Notes under the pieces: generated by a model | Seen by the model: the letters and a program-made list of their open reading frames with translations, nothing else | Database searches by the model: none | What the model was told of the DNA's origin: nothing | Shown: in pieces, positions 54,901 to 64,000 of the stretch | How positions within the stretch are numbered: the stretch's first letter is position 1 | Layout of the letters: each line of letters opens with the position of its first letter | Program-made: the position numbers and the translations under genes | DNA from: Chamaea fasciata | Lineage: Eukaryota; Chordata; Aves; Passeriformes; Sylviidae | Direction: 5' to 3' | NCBI GenBank assembly: GCA_029207755.1 | Contig: JARCOQ010000017.1 | Location: 7,266,945-7,330,944, forward strand | Length of the DNA stretch: 64,000 nucleotides

Positions 54901-57900
54901 TAAGTGGAAAGTTGGGGTGTTTTTTTGTTTGTTTGTTTTTGTTTTTTTAAATTATGTTTTTAAAAAACCCCACAAGCAACATTACCCAAATCTGCAGTTT
55001 CAGAGATACTTAGAGAAACCAAAGATGGAACCAAAATATCTCCTTATGCCACAAGGAAGAAAAGACTTGGATTTCATTTAATTTCTTAGAAAGAAAAGAA
55101 TAGCAAAGTAGTAATTTGTGGAATACTGCATAGAAACACCTCTTGTGTCTCTCAAACATTATGTAGAATAGAAAATACTTTCTAACAGCTAATTCTGCAC
55201 AACATAATTAAAATATTACCTGTAGTATCTTGCTCTTTTCTCACTTCTTTCATTTCAGACATCCTCTGTATTCTATCTGCTCTCATCTTAAATCTGTCAA
55301 TCTTGAAGCATTTTTCAAACAACTGAAAATAATTATTTTTTCTATGTTTGCTTTCAGAATATCATGTCAGATTATTTGCAAACATCAACACAAAGATATG
55401 AATATGAGCTGTGTGTTAATGACTGCAACCCAGAATTTCAGTATTTGAATTAGGTCACTCTGAAAATCTGCAAATTATTTTTTTGTTTTTAAGCAATAGC
55501 CTTCTGCAGCTCCAACATCAATTCCGTGAAAAAAACATCTTAGGAGCAGCTTGGATAATTTTTCTTGAAGCCAGCCAGTAAGGAAGGATGAAAGAAACAT
55601 CTGCAGTTTTCATTCTCTTAAAGAGCAAGTTGTAATTCTGCAGCTGGACTCTAAGTGGTGAAGCTGCGCTGCTGCAGTGAACCCTTCCAAATCCATTACA
55701 ATATTCTAATAATAATGTCCGATGTGCCTTTAAAGTAAATATAAACAAAAGATGTCTCAAATTGATTACAAAGAAGAAATAAACCAGAAAACAAAACAAC
55801 AAAGGAGAAAGTATAAGAAATGGACAGAAAAGTAAGGTGGTGTGTCTCAGTATAAGATCAGTCAGGTGCCAGTGTGTGAAATGAAACATCAGCTCTCATG
55901 TTCCTTTTCTAATTTTTCACTTGTTGGCATGCAGGAGGTAAAGGCCATGACCCCACAGATGATGAAACAATTAGTGGGGGGTGTGCAAACCATCAGGTGT
56001 CCAGCTGACCTGTACTGCAGAGCAATGCTCAGTGCCCACCTGCAGCCAGCTCCAAGTTCAGACTGGAGTCTGCAAAACCTCTCTCAGTCAGATCTCAGCT
56101 CTGCAACAATCCTGGAACCTACACAGAGCCATAGATCCCACAAGGAACTGATCTTTACCTTTTGCAGCTGAGCATGAACCACAGGCTGTGCAGGATGGGA
56201 CAGGAGTTTATCCACACCTCCCCACTCCTTCCACATCATCGTTTTCTTGGTTGGGGGAGCGAGGTCCAGCATGGCCAGGAGGTCTGTGCAGTTGGTGAGC
56301 TGCTTGTGAATGGTCTGGCAGCTGAGCTCCTTCTCTACATCCACCAGCAGCTTCCTCTTTCTTTGGCTTTTTTTCCTCTGGGTGACAGCTACAGAAAGCA
56401 AGCATTAATAACAAGTCTTAACATCTATTCCTAGGACATTAAACACACAAAAAAGCCCAGTGAATCAACCTGGCTGCTAACCTTCTGAACACTGCCTAAA
56501 CTTGAAAATCAAAGTACTAGTGCACAGGCCATTCTTTCAGAAGTTTCTATGAAGTTTTCAAAGCTCTTTGTACTCTTTTACTGGAAATTCCCTTATGTTT
56601 AATTGTGGAAGACAAATGACTCTTTTAATAAAGAATTTGGAACAGGAGAATTTAATGAGAACACATGATAGAGCAACAAGACTGAGTAAGCTGTCTTTAA
56701 TCCATCAGGAAGTTAAGTGCTCCAGGAACTGCTGATGCACTCAAGAGGTTTCATTACCTCATAATTAATATCTGTATTTGTCAGTTTAATCCTTTAGCAA
56801 TTTAATCAAGAGGTAAACACAAAAGAAAGACACAGCTTAGTTTTATAGCCATAACTTCCTGGATATTATTTGGGCAGGCCAGAAAATTCAAATATTGTAA
56901 ATATTGCTGTCAACATGAGCTTGTTTATTCATAAACAGCCACCAATGTGATAGGGGACATTTAGATTTCCTCTACAGAGGAAATGTAATACTTTTCACCT
57001 TGGATCATGTTAAAAGTTCATCAACCAACGTTTTCCAAAGGCTTGAAAGTTTTAGGATTGTGATTTTAAATATAAAAGACACTGATGCATTACTGGCAAT
57101 TAAAGTTTTTCAGGTGAATCTTCAGTAACACCCCTGAGGCCAAGTTTGCAATGCTACCAGAGCTGAAGAGCAACAAAACTTGACCTGGTTTTGGTCAAAC
57201 ATGGAAGAAACTGCAAGCAGAAATTTAGGCAGTTGAGATAAATAACCCGAATCTGGGTTTGTGTAATATTTACCGTTAAATGGAACTCTAACAGCAGCAG
57301 CAGATGAAATCTAAGGTTGGGAATAATCTAATATTGCAAGTATTTTCACTACTAAGAAGGAACTCAATCTTAGTTAATGCAAACATTCATCAGAAACTGA
57401 TCAACTTCTGACCTGTATCATCAACTGGCTCAAGCACAAATTCCTCTTCCTGAAACAGAATTGTTGTCTCACTCATTGTGTGATTTACATCCTTAACCAT
57501 GGTGTCTGCACAGTTGGACTCAGCTGCAAGACAACCCAGCAAATAACCCAAATTAAAAAAAAAAAAAAAATTACAATATGGACTAATTTCTCAATCACAC
57601 AACAGAGAATGATATCAGACAAAAACAGTGAAAAATAGGACACTGTGGTTTTGTTTATAATCTCACTTATGTTCACCAGTTCCTTCTCATACTCTGCCCT
57701 GCACACTTCCCTTCACTGATTCCAGAATGACCAGGCCATACAGAGACAGGAGAACTGATCTGGAGAAAACCCCACACAACAGAAAGTGTTTAGGGGCAAA
57801 AGTGTTTCATTTCAATCCCTATCTGTTTCCAGTTCCAGGCAAGTGCGTGGTAGTGTGGACATTTCTGTCAACAGAAAAGGAACAAGTAGCACCAGCAATA

Positions 57901-60900
57901 GAGCAAGGAGAGACAAGAGCCACTCTATCCCTTTAAAGCTGTTCCAGAATTCTGTGTTTTAAACTAACACTCTGATGGAGAAGTAAGGATTTAAGACAGC
58001 AAAATTTTCTCAGAAATAGTTATCAAAGCTTAATTTCTTTCATCAACATCAAACCAAAAGAAGATTAACAACACCTTTATGAGCTACTTAAGTGTCATTC
58101 GTCGCAGAAATATGAAGCCAGATATAGAAGCAGAGAATCACTTCTGTTGTAAAAGACCTTTAAAGCTCTCATTAGGAAAGTTCACTGTTACAAGACAGCC
58201 TTATTTGGGTTTCTATCCCCCTCAAAAGGGACATCACACTGTGAGCAGCAAGGTGGACCAACAGCATATCCAACAGGATGTCACATGAGGGTGTTCCTAA
58301 GCAATGTCAAGTTACATATCTGGAATCCCTAAATCAAATAAAATTATCCTAAAATGGTGGATGAAGCAGTTTAGGGGGAGAAAAAAGGCAAAATAAATGA
58401 CGGGAAAAGGCACAAGGATACTACAAAAAAAAGCTGAATGTGAGTGACATTAGGCATTAACACAGGAACAGAGGGTTTATGTGAGATGGAGCAGACACTG
58501 CAAACTCACTGGCTGTGCTGTTCTCTGGCAGATCTTGTGACAAAGGACGTGCTTCCTCCACATCAAGAATGTCTTTATCTAGGGCATTTTGCTCATCCCT
58601 CAACAGGATTTCTTAAATACAAAACACATAGTTCTAATCATTCTAAGCCTTAGAAGTCATGAAATAGCCTGATACCGGCTAATGTTAGTCAAGGTTAATA
58701 CTCTGCAAAGAAAGCAAGCTCAGCTTCTGCAGATGGCCGTCAGTGATATGGCTGTCTGCAACAGCACACAAAGGAGGGGATTAGTCCCAAGTTTGAGATT
58801 TCCACCTTTTTTTTTTTTTTAAATTATGGCCTTGATAGTGTTAACAGGTATCAATCTGTAAGGTTTATATAAATACTCTAAGTCATAGTGATGTAGAAGC
58901 TACTTTGCTGCCTTTGTTATTATGACAGTAAGGATAAAAATGCTGCACTATTTCACCTTTGAAAATAGAAATTAAATTGTTAAACATTAAGCCTAATGCT
59001 AACTAAATTTAATGTCTTTAATTCTAAAATAATGAAATACAGCCTTTAAACCAATTTGATTTGGCAGTTTCTAAGTGAGCATAGATTTAGTGACAGGTAG
59101 GAAAAAATATGCATGAAAACAACAAATAACACAGAATTTATGTTTGACAACAATAACTTTTGTGCTTTCTTGACTGTTTTCCTGCAAGAATAAAAAAAAT
59201 TCTGTTTGCCCATGGCAAACCCTACCAATCATATCTGCAGCATCATCCTCATCCCCAAAATGGTCATCCTGGAAGCAGTAAACATCTTCATGCAGCACAG
59301 ATTTGTGTCCACTGGTGCTGGCTGAGTTGGGATCGGCCACCAGACTGTTACTGCTCGTCAGGACACTGCCCTCAAAGAAGCTCTGTCTCCTCAGTGCATC
59401 TGCTTCTTCATCTGAGGGAACACACAATTCCTGATCCCTCATTTGCATGAGTTTTGGAAACCCAGATTGATTAATTTCCTAATTTTTAAAGTAATTTTTA
59501 AAAGATTGCAAGACATCCCATACCTCAAATGGAATAAACAATAAACAGTGTAATCTAATTTAGTAAAAGCAGGAAATGTTTGGTTTGGTTCACAGTCTCT
59601 GACACCAGATTATATTGCTTACACAAAATTTTGAACCTAAGACATCATGATAGGCCAATCAGTAAAAGCATGAAACAAATCACAGCTTTTTCACACGTAG
59701 AAAGAGCTCACATAAAAGTTTCACATAAAACACACTTCCCCTTATGAAAGACTTCCAATTTCTCAACTTCTCTCACCAAAGTTTCTATCACAGAGAAGTA
59801 TACTGCTTTCATAATCCTCTGCAAGTGTGATTTCTTCAGCTCTACTCTGATTCAAGGTAAAATGTTCAGCAACATCAATGGCCCTGATGAGAAAAATATT
59901 ATAAAAATATAGGGTGAACTGAAACCCAATGAGCATTCAGCTGAAGGTGAAAACTTGTTTCTAAACAGCCTTCAATCCTGGCATTTTATTACATATTTCT
60001 CCACTCTCTTTTGCAAGCATACTTGGGGTTTTGTGATTTTGTTTTTGTGTATCTACCTTGTCAGAGGGCAACTAATTAGTGAAACATCATTTAAATCAAA
60101 TGACACAACTCTTTGGGCAGGTAGAAAAAACATCTTTACAGAGTCGGGACAGTGAGGCACTTGAATAAAGTGTATTATATTGCAGCTGTACTTAGAAAAT
60201 AATAAACTCTTACTGATCCCATCAAACCATATTTATGAGGAGGTACAGAGCAACCCTCGGTGGAAATCTCTTGTCCTGGACCTTCGGGGCATCAGAGCCA
60301 TCAGAAACATGACTTTGCCTCCTGCTTTTTATCAGTTTCCTACATTAATGCTGCTGTGTGTCAAAAAAGCCTAAGAAATATGCTGGCTTTTTCTCAGGAG
60401 CCGGGCTGACTATTGCAGATAAAACACCCCAGCCCCAGAGAGCAGTGGAGCAGAAACAAAATGAAGTTACCCACTGGAACAGTGCAACACTGTGTGGTTA
60501 CTGGCCACATCTTTCAGGATTAATACTAATTTTTATCTTTTCTCTTGAGGTTCAGAAAGCTGTTTGCATCCTTCACTCAGACAATTTAAAATCCTGAAGT
60601 CTAAATTCAAGACATTATTTCATTGTGAAGGTCTGTTGATTAAAGGACTGAGGAAAGCTACCAAAGCACAACGCCTGTGGCTGTAGCCTTGTAGAGCTCA
60701 AAACTTAGGAGAATTCAGTTATTAAATCGAAACAACCCAATCTGAGTCTTGATCAGATAACAGCAAGTATAGCTTCTACTTCTGAAAACACTAAAAGAAT
60801 GAATAAAGACTAGGGAAGCATTTACTTTACGTCTGGTAGTGGTGCTTCAAAATCATGAAATTCTTCAGGCAGCGTAATGGACTGATAAGCAGCCTCAAAG

Positions 60901-62832
60901 TTCTCTGGTGGAAGGTCAAGAAGCCCTGAAATAAACAGACAACGTAACAAAATAAGTATCAATAAAATAAAAGTAGTGTTCTCTCCCAAGTAGGTATAAT
61001 AAGCCTATAAACCTGTCAGGAGGGGCTGCTGTCATTCTAAATCACAGAAAGGTAAAGCTTAGGCACCCAAAAGTGGATTTTCAGTTTCCATATCCTTAGG
61101 ATGATCTATTTTTTACAGATACAAAAGAGTCTGCTTCAACAGGACCTGAAATTTGTAAGTACTTGTGTTGGTGAACAGCTGCTTTGAGTCCCTGGAAGGT
61201 TCTCCCAGCTGACTTTTAGGCCAGAGTCTTTCACAGCACTGCAAATGAATCACTTTGCTTTCCTCTCCTTTGCTCTGTCTTCATAACTCTGTTCTCCGGC
61301 ATCAAATAAATGTGTAGTCAGACTGAAATTACTTGGGAATCAGAGAATCCTGGGAAAATTCATGTGAAGAGGGATTTCTCAAGGTCATCCAACCCAACAT
61401 TTTGCTCATAACAGGGTTAATTTCAAAGTCAGATCACTTTTGACTATTTCTGTTGATGGAGATTTCACAGCATCCCTGAACAGCCTCTTTCAGCATTTTA
61501 CCACTTCTGCTGAGATTTTTCTCCCCCTTTTATCTAGGTAAAGTCTCTGTTGCCACAATGGTGACTGTTGTGTGTTCTTGAGTTGTGTGGTGCTCTCCAA
61601 GTTGCTATAGGATCTATCTCCAAAATAGTCACAAGTTGTGGCCAGCAGATTTCTTCTGGATATTAAGGAAAATTTCTTCACTGAAAGGGTTTTCAAGCCC
61701 TGGCACAGGCTGCCCAGGGTAGTGCTGGAGTCACCATCCCTGGAGGGATTTGAAAGACATGTGGTATTTGGGGACATGGCTTAGTGATGGCCTTGGCAGC
61801 GCTGGGTGAACAGTTGGGCTGGGTTTTGGAGGGCTTTTCCAGCCTAAATGGTTCTGCAATTCTCTAATTCTGTGATCATATCCTTGAGAACAATGCAGAG
61901 TAATTATTCACTAATTTGCAAACCGACCAGGTCACAAAGCACATTAAAACTGGCCGTAGACACTGGTGTTCTCAGGCTTTTTTTAGACAACAGTGCCTCC
62001 CATTTATTGCCCAAGAATGACAAACACAGAGCCTGTTGGAAAAGGCTCCAGTCATCTCCGCTCCCTTCTCCCTGTCTACATGGCTAGAGCTCAAAACACA
62101 GTCAGGTCTGGCACTGACACTGTTAGACATGTTGTTGGTGTCATCAGAAATTAAAATTAATTATCTAGCAATGGAGGCTGAACTCAAGCATCTTTTTGTA
62201 AGCCCACTAAAGATACTGTTCCTGTTAAGGGAGTCAAAGACCTGAAATAGCACTAAATTAAGCCAGGCTCAACACCAGCAGTAGGCACTAGCATGTTCAG
62301 TATCCTTTGGGATCAGTAATGTGTATTTAACTGAAATATCCAAAAAGTAATTTTAAAAATGAGAGCTATAAAGGACACAGATGAAAAAATGCTGAATTTT
62401 GTGCACACCTGGACGAAAGGCTGTCTTCATTTTGGTCAGAGCTTCACTGCAGTCTGCCAAGAGGTACTTTGCTTTCCGGTGGTAAATCCGCACCACCCCC
62501 AGGAGTAAGTGTCCCGAGGTTCGCAGAGCTATAGCACACTGTGAGGATTTTAAAAAAAAGTTGTTCAGGAGTTTGTATTTTTGGCAAAAACGTTAAAATA
62601 TTACACAGAAGTAACAGAATTTTCTACAAGGGATCAACACCTCCACCCCAGGACTCTCCAGGAGATCCCTCCTCATGCCACAGCTTACCTTTGGGGAGAG
62701 GATTTTTCGTACGGTGGCCTCTAAATTGCACTCAAAGATATGTGCCTTGGTGAGCTTCTTCTCCCAGTGGGCAGCCAGCCAGATTTTGGCCAGCGGACCC
62801 CGCCTGTTGATCAGCAAATTGACGTAGAACAT
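51979..62832 (-). CDS. RAD21L1: RAD21L1, meiosis-specific kleisin of cohesin
   Basis: Thirteen coding exons on the minus strand join in phase: 62832-62689, 62538-62409, 60925-60826, 59883-59777, 59411-59226, 58611-58510, 57523-57413, 56388-56159, 55322-55220, 54477-54338, 53651-53571, 53016-52939 and 52170-51979. They give 567 residues (human about 556). The N-terminal Rad21/Rec8 domain ([19 protein letters not shown], then [10 protein letters not shown]) is the SMC3-binding end. The middle is acidic and variable, with the conserved IHKQLTNC and [13 protein letters not shown] blocks. The C-terminal winged helix ([19 protein letters not shown], ending MFDKIR) binds SMC1 in this family. MFYV and the exon layout fit RAD21L1; RAD21 would be somewhat longer. 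Weakest points are the exon 3 and exon 10 donors, where two choices exist. No stop or frameshift was seen, so the gene looks intact. Confidence 0.93.
52296..52465 (-). repeat. CR1-type LINE 3' fragment, minus orientation
   Basis: Reverse CR1 words 'tttgggttggaagagactt', 'gataccttcaactagacaag' and 'catccaacctagccttgaac' lie in the intron between the last two RAD21L1 exons. The tail side at 52296 is AGAATCATGGAA-like. Confidence 0.85.
61345..61525 (-). repeat. CR1-type LINE 3' fragment, minus orientation
   Basis: It starts with the reversed tail near 'cagagaatcctgggaaaatt' and continues through 'caaggtcatccaacccaac' and 'atttcacagcatccctgaac'. It is diverged, and lies in the RAD21L1 intron between exons 2 and 3. 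Confidence 0.7.
61640..61878 (+). repeat. CR1-type LINE 3' fragment
   Basis: It runs 'ggatattaaggaaaatttct', 'ccctggcacaggctgcccag', 'gtcaccatccctggagg', and ends with 'ggttctgcaattctctaattctgtg', here split by the family tail at 61853-61875. Orientation is opposite to the copy 120 bases to the left. Confidence 0.85.
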
Positions 62833-62919
62833 GGTGCCTGGCCAAAGGTCTCAGGGCAGCCCTGACAAAATTCCTGAGCTCTTCCCCTGGCAGGAGGAGA
62901 TGGGTCCTGGGGCACCAAG

Positions 62920-63430
62920 TGGGATTAGGGATTTAGTGCAATCTGAGGGGATGGGGGACCCAGTCGGGTGTTGTGGGGAAGGGGGAACTTAGTGGGCTCT
63001 GAGGGGATGGGGGGACACCAGGCACTGAAGGGGATGAGAGGATTTATGGGATCTGAGAGGACAGGGCACCCAGGCAGATATTGAGGGGATGTGAAGACTT
63101 AGTAGGATCCAGAAGGGCTGGGATCACCCAGCTGGGCACTGAGGGAATGGGAGAACCCTGACAGTACCGAAGGAATGAAAGGATTTAGCAGGACCCTCAG
63201 AGGGCGAGAGGGGGGGATTTGGCGGGATCCTCAGGGCACAGGTCAGGGTGGATTGAAGTGTCTGAGGGCACAAGGGGATTCAGCCACGCCCTGAGGATTT
63301 AGCAGGACCTGAGGAGATGGAGTGACCAAGACGCTGAGGGGCCGGGAGGATTTTGTGGGATCTGAGGGGACAGGGGGCCTGAGCAATGCCAAGGAGGGGC
63401 GTGTCGGATTTAGCGGGATCCTGAGGGATG
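62920..63430. repeat. Degenerate 54-58 bp minisatellite directly 5' of RAD21L1
   Basis: About eight to nine units of the pattern GGATTTAGCGGGATC, CTGAGGGGACAGGG, then 'acccaggca' and 'ctgaggggatggga', with strong drift between units. It begins about 90 bases upstream of the RAD21L1 start codon and ends in CpG-dense sequence at 63430. Confidence 0.75.
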
Positions 63431-63720
63431 GACGGGCGCAGCCGGCCGCTGAGGAGCCCTGGGGAGATGAGGAGCCCCGCTCGGCTCTGCGAGGATCGAA
63501 GGGGATTAGTAGGCGCAGAGGGGGCTCGGCGGGGCGGGCGGACCCTCCTCAGGCCTCAGCCGAGGGCGGGAAGGCGCCGCAGGGGCCCCGCCGGGCCCGC
63601 CCCCGGAGCCCGCTCAGGGCCCGTGTCCACCCGCCACGGCTCCGCACAGCCCCGGAGCCTTCGGCAGGGCCCTGCCGCTGTACCGGGGCGCAGCGGCAGT
63701 GTCCACAAATGCCTGGAAAC
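63430..63720 (-). promoter_or_regulatory. CpG-rich segment upstream of RAD21L1
   Basis: CpG density rises sharply at 63430-63700 and falls again by 63750. It may be the RAD21L1 promoter or that of a divergent gene to the right of the window. I see no clear TATA box or initiator. From 63780 the sequence turns to a CT-rich tract with no exon seen. Confidence 0.45.
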
Positions 63721-64000
63721 ACGGTGCCGCACCCCTCATTCATGAGAGTGGAGAGCAATCTCAATGTCCCCATCCATTTCTCCTCCTTCCTCTCTTCCTC
63801 TGCTCTCCTCTCCTTCCCCTTCCCTCCTCTTCTCCTCCCAACCGCTTTCACCCTTGACATTCTAAGAGCCCTTTTGCAGGCACCGCCCCATCTCTTTCTC
63901 TGCAGGTGAGCAGCTCCTGCGTGGCTCCAGACACGTCTGATAAAACTCCCCTGGTGGTGCAAATTTGCAGGAGAAAAAGAACCAAACAAACAAACAGACA

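Overview
The window is vertebrate nuclear DNA, most likely from a bird. It has split genes with mostly short introns, CpG-island promoters and many truncated CR1-type LINE 3' ends ending in ATTCTGTG-like repeats. It also has one LTR-like end, and the encoded proteins are very close to vertebrate orthologues. I would not name a species. Five protein-coding genes can be assembled exon by exon with canonical or explicable splice sites and continuous reading phase.

Layout from left to right: NSFL1C (p47 cofactor of p97/VCP, + strand, exons 2 to 9, first exon off the left edge); a 16-kb stretch with no supported exon (about 6.3 to 22.4 kb) holding CR1 fragments, an LTR-like end and a 41-base A tract; FKBP1A (FKBP12, + strand, 22776 to 29768, with a separate conserved 3'-UTR exon near 30.8 to 31.8 kb); SDCBP2 (syntenin-2, + strand, 34591 to 36520, behind a TATA-type promoter); SNPH (syntaphilin, - strand, 42737 to 38237, with its CpG-island promoter near 48.5 to 49.3 kb); and RAD21L1 (meiotic kleisin, - strand, 62832 to 51979, 13 coding exons, 567 residues). 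As I recall it, this is the gene set and relative orientation of human 20p13, read in the opposite direction, so the window is a conserved microsynteny block.

The genes are not an operon or a pathway. They cover p97 membrane-fusion adaptors, a prolyl isomerase, PDZ scaffolding, mitochondrial docking in axons and meiotic cohesin. SDCBP2 and SNPH converge tail to tail with 3' ends that abut or overlap. RAD21L1 and SNPH are in tandem on the minus strand.

I found no undescribed system such as a novel gene cluster. The items most worth a second look are a 20-bp minisatellite running into the SNPH promoter, a roughly 56-bp repeat directly upstream of RAD21L1, a GC-AG intron in NSFL1C, competing splice donors and a changed candidate separase site in RAD21L1, and the repeat-bearing intron in the FKBP1A 3' UTR. 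All exon joins were deduced by reading the sequence and by remembered similarity to mammalian proteins. No alignment or transcript data were available.
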